Positions 1-8,239 of a DNA stretch of 64,000 nt are shown one piece after another. The first letter of the stretch is position 1; the number at the start of each line of letters is the position of its first letter. Under the pieces are notes generated by a model that was not told where the DNA came from, did not search any database, and was given only the letters and a program-made list of their open reading frames with translations. The position numbers and the translations under genes were made by a program. The stretch comes from an uncultured Alistipes sp. (GTDB lineage Bacteria > Bacteroidota > Bacteroidia > Bacteroidales > Rikenellaceae). The stretch spans positions 79,475-143,474 of the forward strand of contig NZ_CABMQJ010000006.1 of assembly GCF_902388705.1 (NCBI RefSeq), in the 5' to 3' direction.

Positions 1-279
1 GCGGCAGTCCTGAACTCGGTCGTAAACCTACTGAAAGCTATTCCGTTCCTGCAACGGCATCGGACGGTGCATACTTTCTTCGACAACGACGAGACAGGGC
101 GCAAGGCAACGGCCGACGTTATCCGTCTTTGTCCCGACAGCGAGGTTGTCGATCAATCGGATTGCTATCGGGAATACAAGGATTTGAACGACTATTTGCA
201 GGCAAAATCGCACCGGACACAAACCCAACGGTTGCCGGCGAGCGTTGCCCCCGAACGCAAACGGGGAGTAAAGTTATAA
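1..279 (+). CDS. Toprim-domain primase-like protein of a mobile element (C-terminal part)
   Basis: The frame is open from base 1 and ends at a TAA after 92 residues, so the 5' part lies outside the window. The visible sequence includes the Toprim signature TFFDNDETGR, where the two acidic positions bind metal, followed by a helix and a short basic tail. Toprim proteins of this type sit just upstream of mobilisation genes in Bacteroidales mobilisable and conjugative elements and are thought to prime replication of transferred DNA. The neighbours (mobC remnant, relaxase) fit that setting. A GTG at 67 could be read as a start, but the Toprim fold would then lack its first strand, so a truncated longer gene is more likely. 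Confidence 0.75.
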   Translation, partial: AAVLNSVVNLLKAIPFLQRHRTVHTFFDNDETGRKATADVIRLCPDSEVVDQSDCYREYKDLNDYLQAKSHRTQTQRLPASVAPERKRGVKL

Positions 280-395
280 GGATAGGGCAAGTTTGTGTTT
301 TTGTCAGCCAAAAACCGCTGCCGTTACCGTTGGTCGGCAGTCGATCCCGCTGGTCTGAATACTCGAATTATTATCCTTTTCACCTAAAACTACAA

Positions 396-767
396 ATGAT
401 GAAAACCACAGAAAAAACATATAACAAGCAAGGCGGACGCCCTGTTATGAACAAAGCACAACGGCAGGAATATCGCCTCACCATCCGTTACAATACGGCG
501 CTGCATTTCCAGCTCAAAGCCCTGATCCGGGAATCGGGACAGCGACCTGTCGAGGTCGTGCGGCAACTCATCGCCTATGGGTGAGTGAAGGAGCGGGTAA
601 GGAAAGAACACCGCCCGGTATTCGATCTGTTAAAAGGGCTATCCGGCAACCTGAATCAACTGACCAAGCTGGCACACGCCAAAGGGATCGAACGGCTGGA
701 GAGTCAAATTACGTCGGTACTGCAAGAAGTACGGCGGTTACTGAAACATTTGCGTGATGATCGGTAA
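396..767 (+). pseudogene. MobC-like relaxosome accessory gene interrupted by an in-frame TGA
   Basis: Two adjacent frames are the two halves of one mobilisation protein. Residues 1-62 carry a basic GGRPVMNKAQRQEYRLTIRY-type start and a ribbon-helix-helix region. A TGA at 582-584 interrupts the frame, which continues without a shift as VKER...GNLNQLTKLAHAKG, the typical C-terminal NLNQ helix of MobC/MobB relaxosome proteins. In intact relatives recalled from this family the VKER segment follows directly on the RHH domain, so the TGA looks like a nonsense point mutation. The product would help the relaxase nick oriT. A split pair produced by restart at the GTG at 585, or readthrough, cannot be excluded. 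The 3' end overlaps the relaxase start by 11 bases. Confidence 0.75.
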
Positions 768-1824
768 GGTAATATCGGCCTCGTCCTTTGCAGCGACGGT
801 AGGCTATGTGATGAAAGAGGATTCCCGGATACTGAAAGCCGAAGGCATTATGCCCCCGGATGCAAAACGCATGGCTGAGGATTTCAAAGACCAAGCCCTG
901 CTCAATCCCCGGCTGAAAAATACCGTCGGGCATATCTCCTTGTCTTTTTCACCGAAAGATGCCGGGCGGATGACGGATGCCCTGATGACACAAATTGCGG
1001 AAGAGTATATTCAGCAAATGGGCATTACCGATACGCAACATCTGCTCGTCCGCCACCTCGATCAACAACATCCGCATTGTCATCTGGTCTATAACCGGGT
1101 AGGAAATAACGGGCAGACCATTTCGGATAAGAATATCAAAATCCGGAACGCGAAAGTTTGCCGGGCGTTGACTGCGAAATATGGGCTTTATATCGCCCCG
1201 AACAAAGATGAGGTACGCAGGGAACGGCTGCGCGAGCCCGACAAAACAAAATACGAGATCTACGACGCCATCAAAGGCTGTCTTCCCAAATGCAAAAGTT
1301 GGAACGACCTGGAGAAACGGCTGCGGGAACAAGGTATCGGCATCCGTTACAAGTATTGCGGATCGACCGACCGGAAACAAGGCGTACTGTTCAGCAAGAA
1401 CGGCTTCGAATTTTCCGGCTCGAAGATCGACAAGACATTCAGTTTTTCGAAACTCGACCGCCGCTTTTCGCAAATACAACAGCGAGAAAAGCTCGTAGGG
1501 AATCTATCCACTGCGGCCAGAAACCACCGATCCGCATTCATGGGGCTGTTCGGCAACACTGGAGGAGAGAGCAGAGGGACGGAAAACCCCTATTCGCTAA
1601 ACTTCGGCGGGAACGTCGGAACCGTGCCGCTTGCCCCGACCGACTCACCCATCGGCGTATCGGCGGCACAAATGCAACGCAAGGAGGGTGAAAGCCCCGA
1701 AGCGTATATCGCCCGTATTACGGCCCTGCTCAGCGCCGCAGCCGAAGCAATGGCCATAGCCGCAATGGAACACAAGCAAAGATTGCGCGAACAGAAAACC
1801 CATAAACCCAAATTCAGGCTTTAA
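757..1824 (+). CDS. Relaxase / mobilisation nuclease (MobA-VirD2 type)
   Basis: This is a DNA strand transferase that nicks at oriT and covalently carries the strand into the recipient. Starting at the ATG at 757 (a GTG lies one codon earlier) the protein has 355 residues. The N-terminal relaxase domain shows the likely catalytic tyrosine at about residue 17 (VGYVMKE) and the metal-binding histidine triad HPHCHLVYNR at about 105-113. The C-terminal third is low-complexity and Ala-rich, as in many Bacteroidales mobilisation relaxases. The gene overlaps the broken mobC-like gene and is followed after 14 bases by a coiled-coil membrane protein. Family assignment is firm. Whether the element still moves is doubtful given the mobC lesion. 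Confidence 0.9.
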   Translation: MIGKVISASSFAATVGYVMKEDSRILKAEGIMPPDAKRMAEDFKDQALLNPRLKNTVGHISLSFSPKDAGRMTDALMTQIAEEYIQQMGITDTQHLLVRHLDQQHPHCHLVYNRVGNNGQTISDKNIKIRNAKVCRALTAKYGLYIAPNKDEVRRERLREPDKTKYEIYDAIKGCLPKCKSWNDLEKRLREQGIGIRYKYCGSTDRKQGVLFSKNGFEFSGSKIDKTFSFSKLDRRFSQIQQREKLVGNLSTAARNHRSAFMGLFGNTGGESRGTENPYSLNFGGNVGTVPLAPTDSPIGVSAAQMQRKEGESPEAYIARITALLSAAAEAMAIAAMEHKQRLREQKTHKPKFRL

Positions 1825-1838
1825 AACGCACTACCAGA

Positions 1839-2462
1839 ATGAAAGAAAATATCAATAGTATTTCGTACGAGATGTACGAAGAATTGAAAGAAACAATTAT
1901 CAAAACTATCAAAAACGAGATTTCAGCCACCGGAAAGCCCAGCGACAATAGGGAGCTATTACATAAAATCGACAAAACAGTAGCAGCAGCAGACCGCACG
2001 GCCGATCAGGTTGCGACTCTAACCAACCGTTTCGGGCAGCTGAATTTCCGGCCCGTCATCCAAACGCCGCCGCCCGATCTATCAAAACTAAAACCGCTCT
2101 TCGAGCATATCTGTTCGCAGCAAACACAACTCCAGGAGAAACAGCAGCAAACGTCAAGCGAACTATCCGGCCTCAAGGAATACGTGATGAAATTAAAAAC
2201 CGAGGTCGACACCTCGGAATTTGAAAAACTCTCCCGGCGCACGATCTGCGAAATGCAAAATCAGATATATTATCTCAAACAGCCGCCTATCGTGTTAAAA
2301 GTTATTACTGGGCTTACAATCATTACACTCGCAACAACACTCTATGCCGGGTATTTATTCCGCGACAGGAAGGAATGGCGGGAAGAAGCGACTTTCTGGT
2401 ATAGACAAAGCGACCAATATAAAGCAAGACAAGCTGTTATGAAACCTCCGAAAAAACAATAA
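1839..2462 (+). CDS. Coiled-coil, single-membrane-span accessory mobilisation protein
   Basis: The 207-residue protein is Glu/Lys/Gln-rich with a long predicted coiled coil (about residues 40-145). One hydrophobic segment (about 152-172, VLKVITGLTIITLATTLYAG) is followed by a basic tail ending KPPKKQ. It follows the relaxase at 14 bases. Small proteins of this layout commonly trail the relaxase in Bacteroidales mobilisable elements, and I infer an accessory role at the membrane, perhaps linking the relaxosome to the transfer apparatus. No enzymatic motif is visible. It is the last gene of the element in this window. Confidence 0.65.
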   Translation: MKENINSISYEMYEELKETIIKTIKNEISATGKPSDNRELLHKIDKTVAAADRTADQVATLTNRFGQLNFRPVIQTPPPDLSKLKPLFEHICSQQTQLQEKQQQTSSELSGLKEYVMKLKTEVDTSEFEKLSRRTICEMQNQIYYLKQPPIVLKVITGLTIITLATTLYAGYLFRDRKEWREEATFWYRQSDQYKARQAVMKPPKKQ

Positions 2463-2502
2463 ACGTCGTGTAAATTATAAAAACAACTATTTTTCACCTT
2501 CT

Positions 2503-2518
2503 GTTATTGCAATAACAA
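2503..2518. promoter_or_regulatory. 16-bp perfect palindrome over the B12-operon promoter
   Basis: TGTTATTG is followed immediately by its reverse complement CAATAACA. The palindrome includes the TTG that serves as the -33 element of the downstream promoter. It could be an operator, or a target site near the end of the mobile element. No matching copy was noticed elsewhere in the window. Confidence 0.4.
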
Positions 2519-2536
2519 GAAAAACGTCTATCTTTG
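2508..2536 (+). promoter_or_regulatory. Bacteroidetes promoter of the cobalamin operon
   Basis: The -7 element TATCTTTG lies at 2529-2536 and a TTG -33 element at 2508-2510, with 18 bases between. Transcription should begin near 2541, just ahead of the riboswitch. Confidence 0.7.
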
Positions 2537-2541
2537 CACCC

Positions 2542-2720
2542 GTTATGGTTCCTGTTCGGGTCACCGAGCGGGATGAAAAGGGAATCCGGTGTAAATCCGG
2601 AACAGTACTCGCTGCTGTAAGTCCCCTCCTTCGGGAGAGTAAGTTTATCACACTCTTTGCCACTGGTGATTATCACTGGGAAGGCGTGATGAACGGGACG
2701 AGTCAGAAGACCTGCCTTAA
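2542..2720 (+). ncRNA. Cobalamin (AdoCbl) riboswitch 1
   Basis: The conserved blocks of the cobalamin aptamer appear in order: a GGTTCC...GGGAATCCGGTG segment with CAAAT-like GTAAATCCGGAAC, then GCTGCTGTAAG, then GCCACTGG at about 2658-2666, then GGGAAGGCGTGATGAAC, and the B12 box AGTCAGAAGACCTGCC at 2701-2716. It senses intracellular cobalamin and should switch off the surface-capture operon when B12 is plentiful. An intrinsic terminator 200 bases further on is the likely expression platform. Confidence 0.92.
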
Positions 2721-2926
2721 CGATGATTTACACCCGCGGGTTTCGGGTCGGAGTCACATGAGGTAGTTTTCCGCGCACTATTTTCTGTCGATTTCTGTAT
2801 TCCTGTCCGCCGTGTATTTCTGTAACCGGAAAAACGACAGGAAAGCATGACACATGAGTTTATCGAGTATGTAAGGGGGGGGGCTGATCCAGCCCTTGAA
2901 TTTACATCGAAAGACCTTATTCATTC

Positions 2927-2970
2927 AAGCGTTCGCCAACGGAATAAATTCGTTGGGGAACGCTTTTTTA
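2927..2970 (+). terminator. Intrinsic terminator, likely expression platform of riboswitch 1
   Basis: AAGCGTTC-G-CCAACG pairs with CGTTGG-G-GAACGCTT around a short AT loop and is followed by TTTTTT. It ends 34 bases before the first ATG of the operon, so it can stop transcription before any gene. The 160 bases between aptamer and hairpin would have to contain the anti-terminator strand. Confidence 0.8.
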
Positions 2971-3003
2971 TTGTGCAGAAATATTAACTCAAAATAATAG
3001 AAC

Positions 3004-3909
3004 ATGAAAAAACTTTTTACATTATTGGCACTCGCAACCTGCTTTGCGGCAGTCAGCTGGAGTTGCTCGGACGATTACGACGACTCGGAACTCCGAAAGG
3101 AGATCGAAAAAATCAAAGAGGAACTGGCACAGATCAAATCGCAGATCAGTTCGTTGCAGACCATCATCAATGCGGTAGACACCGATAAGTTCATTACGAA
3201 CATCGTCAAAACCGATGACGGGTACACCATCACGTTCAGCGGCGGTGAGACCATCACGGTCAACAACGGCAAGAACGGTACGAATGCCCCGGTTGTCGGC
3301 ATCGATCTTTTCGAAGGCGTATATTACTGGACCTTAGGCGGTAAAGGAAACTGGATCACGGACGGCTCGGGCAACAAGATCCCTGTCGCCGGAAAAGACG
3401 GAGCGTCGCCGAAACTGGATGTCGATGCGGAAGGCTACTGGACCGTCGGCGGGACACGTATCACGGGAACCGACGGCAAACCCGTAAAAGCGACCGGCGC
3501 AGACGGGGATTCATTCTTCAAGAATGTCCAGGAGACCGACGACGAAGTGATCTTCACGTTGAACGACGACACCGAAATCCGTATTCCCAAAGCCAAAGAG
3601 ATCAATTTCGTGATCGAGAAAACGGCGCTCGTCCTGGAATACGGCACGAGCAAGGCGCTTGCCGTAACTCAGCACGGCGTATTGAATTATTCGATCGCAA
3701 AGCCCGACGGATGGCGCGCAACGCTCGACGGCGACGTACTGACGATCACGGCACCGGTAGCGGAAAACACTTATGCCGAACGCGAAGGTAAGGTATCGGT
3801 CGTTGCCGTAGGCGCTACAGCAACCGTTATCGCCGTAGTCGAAGTAACGGCTACCGATGCCATACTCGAAGATTCCGGTGCAGGCGACAGCAACTGGGAA
3901 GAGTGGTAG
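3004..3909 (+). CDS. DUF4988 / PL29-N-terminal-like surface lipoprotein
   Basis: This 301-residue protein begins with a lipoprotein signal ending at SWSC. The SDDYDD that follows matches the acidic lipoprotein-export signal of Bacteroidetes, so a cell-surface location is inferred. A short coiled coil (about residues 28-57, LRKEIEKIKEELAQIKSQIS) leads into repeated Gly/Asp-rich beta modules (about 60-205) with GKDGASPKLDVDAEGYW-type units, and a C-terminal BACON/Ig-like beta domain. The family is usually named DUF4988 and is common at the head of Bacteroidales outer-membrane nutrient loci. As first gene behind the cobalamin riboswitch it may bind or scaffold corrinoid uptake proteins. No lyase active site is visible, and the exact role is unknown. 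Confidence 0.75.
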   Translation: MKKLFTLLALATCFAAVSWSCSDDYDDSELRKEIEKIKEELAQIKSQISSLQTIINAVDTDKFITNIVKTDDGYTITFSGGETITVNNGKNGTNAPVVGIDLFEGVYYWTLGGKGNWITDGSGNKIPVAGKDGASPKLDVDAEGYWTVGGTRITGTDGKPVKATGADGDSFFKNVQETDDEVIFTLNDDTEIRIPKAKEINFVIEKTALVLEYGTSKALAVTQHGVLNYSIAKPDGWRATLDGDVLTITAPVAENTYAEREGKVSVVAVGATATVIAVVEVTATDAILEDSGAGDSNWEEW

Positions 3910-3940
3910 AATAAGGTCGAACGGAAAACAACAGTAATAA

Positions 3941-6900
3941 ATGAGAACACACTATTTATACAGCATAGCCCTGTTCGCCGCTCTCGCAGCAACAGGATGC
4001 TCCAAAGATTCGGGTATCGAGAACGACATCAAACCGGTCGTTCCGGATTCGGGACAACAGGTCGTACTGACCGGCGTATCGAACGCCGCCACGACACGCA
4101 CGGGACTCGGCGATGCCGACGGAAATTCGATCCCGTTCCTGTGGGGCGAGGGCGATTATATCTGGGTGAACGATACGAAAAGCGACGCCGCGCAGGAAGC
4201 GGGCCGTACGGCGACGTTCACGTTCGGGTCGCTCTCGGGATTGGCTCCCTACGAGGTGTATTACAACCGAACGGGAACAACTCCGGCAACGGCATCGATC
4301 CCTGCCGAACAGACACAGGCTGCGGCCGGGGTCGTGGACCTGGGCGCGAACGGCGATTTCGGATATGCCCGAACCGATACCGAGGGCGTCTTTTCGCTGA
4401 ACCACTACACATCGTATATCTGGTTCAACGCCTATTCCGCCGATGTGACCTCGAAACTCGTCTCGATCACGGTCAGCACAAGCGACGGCAGTGCGATCGC
4501 GGGCGAAGCGGCCTTCGACGGCGAAAAACTCGGAGCCTGCAACGGCTCGTCGACTATTACACTTTCCTTCGGCGAAGCAGGCGTCAGCCTTCCGACCCAA
4601 GGCAGCGACCAGCAGGTATTTGCCGCGATGGTCGTCTATCCGGCGGATTTGTCGGAAACTGTTATTTCGGTGATCTACACTTTTGCCGACGGAAGTCGTT
4701 ACCTGACGAGTAAGGCCGGCAAAGAGCTGACAGCCGGTTCGACACTACGCCTGACCAATGCCATTGCCGCCGCCGACTGCGTCAGCGAAGGCGTGCATTA
4801 CTTCACGCCGGAAGGGTGGAGCAGTGAACTTCCGGCATCGTTCAAGTCGGTAAAAGCTATAACATTGGGCGATGCTACGCTCACGAAAGAGGATATCCGG
4901 GCAATTTCTAACAAGATGTCGGGCAACGCCATCGTCGATCTGGACGATACCGAATTCGCTACCACGGAGTTCCCGGACATATTCAGCCGCAATTCATCCC
5001 TGCAGGATATCGTACTGCCCCGTAATATCCAGACCCTCGCAAGCAGCGGGTCCTATTCCTCGGCTTTCTATAACTGCTCGGGACTGAAAAAAATCGGGCT
5101 TCCCGAAGGCATGACAGCCCTTGTGGAAAACGCATTCTATGGATGCACGAAACTGGAGCAGATCCATATTCCGTCGACCGTCACGGAGATCGGCCGCAGT
5201 ATTTTCTATAACTGCAAAGCGCTGACCGCCGTCGCACTGCCCGAAGGAGTGGCAGAGATTCCGCAATACGCATTCTACGGATGCTCCGCGCTCGCCTCGG
5301 TCGAAATTCCCTCGACTGTAACGACGATTATAGGCTATTCGTTCCAGAATTGTACAGTGCTGAAGGACATCACACTCCCGAAAGGGCTTACAACGCTTGG
5401 ACCCAACGCCTTCAACGGCTGCAAAGCACTCGAGGAAGTGGTTATCCCGGCCGGAATAACCGAAATCGACGACAAGACATTCTATCAATGCAGCAACCTG
5501 ACCTCGGTTACACTGCCGGAAGGGCTGAAAACACTGGGCGACGACGTATTCTACCAATGCGCGCTGCTGCAGGACGTGACGCTGCCCGCATCGCTCGAAA
5601 CGATCGGGGCACGTACGTTCGGCGGATGCAACTCGTTCACCAAAGTCGCGATCAACATCGAGGAGGTACACGAATACGCATATTGGGACTGCAGGGGCCT
5701 GACCTCCATCGAACTGGGCGACAAGGTGAAATCCATCGGTCGTAACGCCTTCATTTCGAACGGCGGAAACAAGGTCGCTTCGATCACCAGCCATGCCGTT
5801 ACGCCGCCGGTACTCAGCGCCAATGCTTTCGGCAGCGTGGGCGGAACCGTCGAAGGTAAAAAATACGTTTACATCCCCGCCGCATCGTTCGACGCCTACG
5901 AAAAGGCGTGGGCGGAACTTTCCGGGACGAACGGCTATATTTTCGAGGACATCAGCAACCAGGAGCTGACCGACGGCGTCTGGTATCGCGCATCGCGCGA
6001 GGAGGAGTGGACGACCTCGATGCCGCAGTCGTTCCAGGCCCTTTATGTTCGGACCATCGGTGACAATGCAACGATCTCTTCGGAGGCACTCGCCACGATT
6101 GTATCGAAAGTGTCGGCACAACAGGCTCCCGTGACGCTCGACCTGCGTTCGGCTAAATACGCCGCCGCAGAATTTCCGGCTGTATTCGCCGGAAACGACA
6201 AACTCGGCGTTATCAAATTCTTCGACAATACGACCGCCGTGGCGGCCGGAGCGTTCAAAGGCTGTACGGCCTTGACCGAGGCCGTCATTCCGGCCGGAGT
6301 GGCGGAAATCGGCGCTGAAACATTCGAAAGTTGTGCGGCGCTGGCGGCGATAAATATGCCGTCGGGCGTAAAGACCATCGGTGACAAAGCGTTCAACGGC
6401 TGTACGGCCCTGGCCGACATTTCGCTCGGCAGCGTGAAAACCATCGGCGACGAAGCCTTTGCCGCCAGCGGTCTTACGAAAGCATCCGTTTCGGCGACTG
6501 CGATCGGAGAGCGGGTATTCGCCGACTGTACGTCTATGACCTCTGTATCCCTCAGCGGCATGACCTCCATACCCGCAGGGTTATTCTCCGGATGCGTGAA
6601 GCTGGCAGGCATAACCGTTCCGAACTCGGTTACGGAGATCGGCGCCAACGCATTCGACGGCTGTTCCATGCTGGCATCGGTATCGCTGGGCAGCGGCGTG
6701 GAAACCGTCGGCGCATCGGCCTTCGCCGACTGCGCCCTTACGTCGCTCGTCCTGCCCGACCAACTGACCACGCTGGGAGACGGCGCATTCAAGAACAATC
6801 CGGCCATCGCCAAGATCACGTTCGGTGCGGGCATCACCGCCATCGGCGACAACGCCTTTGCCGGCAACGCAACGGTCGAACGGCTGACCGTTCCCAAGAC

Positions 6901-8158
6901 CATCACGCAAATCGGCGTCGGTTCGTTCGCAGACTGGTCGAAACTCACCACCCTGACCATCGTGGGCAATGCGCTCACCACAATCGGGTCGAAAGCCTTT
7001 GCAAACGCGGTGCTGCTGGCCGACATCTATGCCGAACCGACAACGGTTCCGGCCATCGTGTCCGACAGTTTCTCCGGCGCAGGCACATCGGTGCAGGGCA
7101 GCAAGACCGTGCATGTTCCCGACGTTAGCGCATACAACAGCTGGACTTCGGTATGCAGCGGCTACACATTCGAAGCGCTCGGCGACGACTACCTGAGCGA
7201 AGGCGTTTATTACCGCGCATCGGCATCGGACTCGTGGAGTACGGATGTGCCCGCATCGTTCGCTTCGCTCTTCGTGAAGACGGCGGGCGACAATACGCTG
7301 ATGACGTCGGCCCAGGCAACTGCCGTAGCGGCCGCTGTCAAAGGCCTCTCGGCCCCGGCTACCGTAGATATGAGCGAGGCGGTTTACGAAAGCGCAACGT
7401 TCCCGGCCGTATTCAACGGAAATGTGAATCTGACCGCCATCGTACTGCCCGCGAACGTTACGGCCGTCGCCAACAACGCCTTCAGGGGAACCGGGTTTAC
7501 ATCAGTTCGCATCTTGGCGAACATCACCTACGGAACGAGCGCCTTCAACAGCTGTGCGTCGCTGGCTTCGGTGACCTTCGACGAAGGAGTACAGGCCATC
7601 GCCGGCTCGATGTTCACGGGATGCCCGCTTACCTCGGTCACGATACCCGCCTCGGTAACTTCAATCGGCGGCAATGCTTTCCAAAACTGCAAATCGCTGA
7701 CCTCGGTAACGCTCGGAACGGGTGTCAAGACCATCGGAGGCTATGCCTTCGGAGGCTGCGCGATGCTGACCGAAATGATCTTCCCCGACGCCACAGAAAC
7801 GATCGAGCAGAACGCTTTCGCCGACTGTGTGAAACTGGCCAAAGTATCTTTCGGCAAAGGCATGAGCGCGATCAAGGCTTACAGCTTCACGGGTTACGGG
7901 ACGGGCGGCTGTCCGCTGCTGGGCGACATTACGTGTCGCTCGACGACGCCCCCGACCCTGCAGGACGATTACGGAACGATCGCTTTCGGCGGTTCGTGGA
8001 ACGTAATCGCCGGTAAGGACGCCGCGACGCGTGTGGTGCATCTGCCCAAGTCGGACGACCCGAACAACGGCGGTCCCGGAGCTTACGAGGATTCCTCCTG
8101 GAACAAGCTGGCTACGGCTGCATTCAACAATTTCCAATTCGTTTACGACGTGGAATAG
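3941..8158 (+). CDS. Giant leucine-rich-repeat (BspA-type) surface lipoprotein, three tandem modules
   Basis: A 1405-residue lipoprotein (lipobox ATGC at residues 17-20). Residues about 40-275 form a fimbrillin-like beta domain also found in the next gene. The rest consists of three modules starting near residues 281, 675 and 1084. Each opens with a GVxYxxxxxxWSTxxPxSF-type linker domain and continues with LRR_5 repeats of about 23 residues (AFxGCxxLxxVxIPxxVTxIG). Each closes with a TPPxL...F cap and a hydrophobic YIP/HVP/HLP strand. BspA-like LRRs mediate binding to proteins or host ligands. Its place in a B12 operon suggests a role in capture or adhesion on the cell surface. It has no transmembrane segment besides the signal peptide. 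Confidence 0.85.
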   Translation: MRTHYLYSIALFAALAATGCSKDSGIENDIKPVVPDSGQQVVLTGVSNAATTRTGLGDADGNSIPFLWGEGDYIWVNDTKSDAAQEAGRTATFTFGSLSGLAPYEVYYNRTGTTPATASIPAEQTQAAAGVVDLGANGDFGYARTDTEGVFSLNHYTSYIWFNAYSADVTSKLVSITVSTSDGSAIAGEAAFDGEKLGACNGSSTITLSFGEAGVSLPTQGSDQQVFAAMVVYPADLSETVISVIYTFADGSRYLTSKAGKELTAGSTLRLTNAIAAADCVSEGVHYFTPEGWSSELPASFKSVKAITLGDATLTKEDIRAISNKMSGNAIVDLDDTEFATTEFPDIFSRNSSLQDIVLPRNIQTLASSGSYSSAFYNCSGLKKIGLPEGMTALVENAFYGCTKLEQIHIPSTVTEIGRSIFYNCKALTAVALPEGVAEIPQYAFYGCSALASVEIPSTVTTIIGYSFQNCTVLKDITLPKGLTTLGPNAFNGCKALEEVVIPAGITEIDDKTFYQCSNLTSVTLPEGLKTLGDDVFYQCALLQDVTLPASLETIGARTFGGCNSFTKVAINIEEVHEYAYWDCRGLTSIELGDKVKSIGRNAFISNGGNKVASITSHAVTPPVLSANAFGSVGGTVEGKKYVYIPAASFDAYEKAWAELSGTNGYIFEDISNQELTDGVWYRASREEEWTTSMPQSFQALYVRTIGDNATISSEALATIVSKVSAQQAPVTLDLRSAKYAAAEFPAVFAGNDKLGVIKFFDNTTAVAAGAFKGCTALTEAVIPAGVAEIGAETFESCAALAAINMPSGVKTIGDKAFNGCTALADISLGSVKTIGDEAFAASGLTKASVSATAIGERVFADCTSMTSVSLSGMTSIPAGLFSGCVKLAGITVPNSVTEIGANAFDGCSMLASVSLGSGVETVGASAFADCALTSLVLPDQLTTLGDGAFKNNPAIAKITFGAGITAIGDNAFAGNATVERLTVPKTITQIGVGSFADWSKLTTLTIVGNALTTIGSKAFANAVLLADIYAEPTTVPAIVSDSFSGAGTSVQGSKTVHVPDVSAYNSWTSVCSGYTFEALGDDYLSEGVYYRASASDSWSTDVPASFASLFVKTAGDNTLMTSAQATAVAAAVKGLSAPATVDMSEAVYESATFPAVFNGNVNLTAIVLPANVTAVANNAFRGTGFTSVRILANITYGTSAFNSCASLASVTFDEGVQAIAGSMFTGCPLTSVTIPASVTSIGGNAFQNCKSLTSVTLGTGVKTIGGYAFGGCAMLTEMIFPDATETIEQNAFADCVKLAKVSFGKGMSAIKAYSFTGYGTGGCPLLGDITCRSTTPPTLQDDYGTIAFGGSWNVIAGKDAATRVVHLPKSDDPNNGGPGAYEDSSWNKLATAAFNNFQFVYDVE

Positions 8159-8182
8159 GTTGTCAAACAATCGATACGGACA

Positions 8183-8215
8183 AAACGTCAGGACCCTGAA
8201 ACGGTCCTGGCGTTT
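8183..8215 (+). other. Strong intra-operon hairpin between the LRR gene and the propeller gene
   Basis: AAACGTCAGGACC pairs with GGTCCTGGCGTTT (13 bp with one G-U) around a 7-base loop. It is followed by CCCC rather than a T-run. It could be a weak terminator that lowers expression of downstream genes, or a 3'-end stability element left after mRNA processing. Confidence 0.55.
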
Positions 8216-8239
8216 CCCCGTATTACAAACAAATTCGCT

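Noticed and set aside
585..767. Independent small gene starting at the GTG at 585
   Set aside because: It is the exact in-frame continuation of a MobC-like protein beyond a stop codon, so it was merged into the pseudogene.
4800..8100. Possible CRISPR-like or other DNA repeats
   Set aside because: The periodicity of about 69 bases is that of 23-residue LRR units and varies in sequence; there are no identical repeats with spacers.
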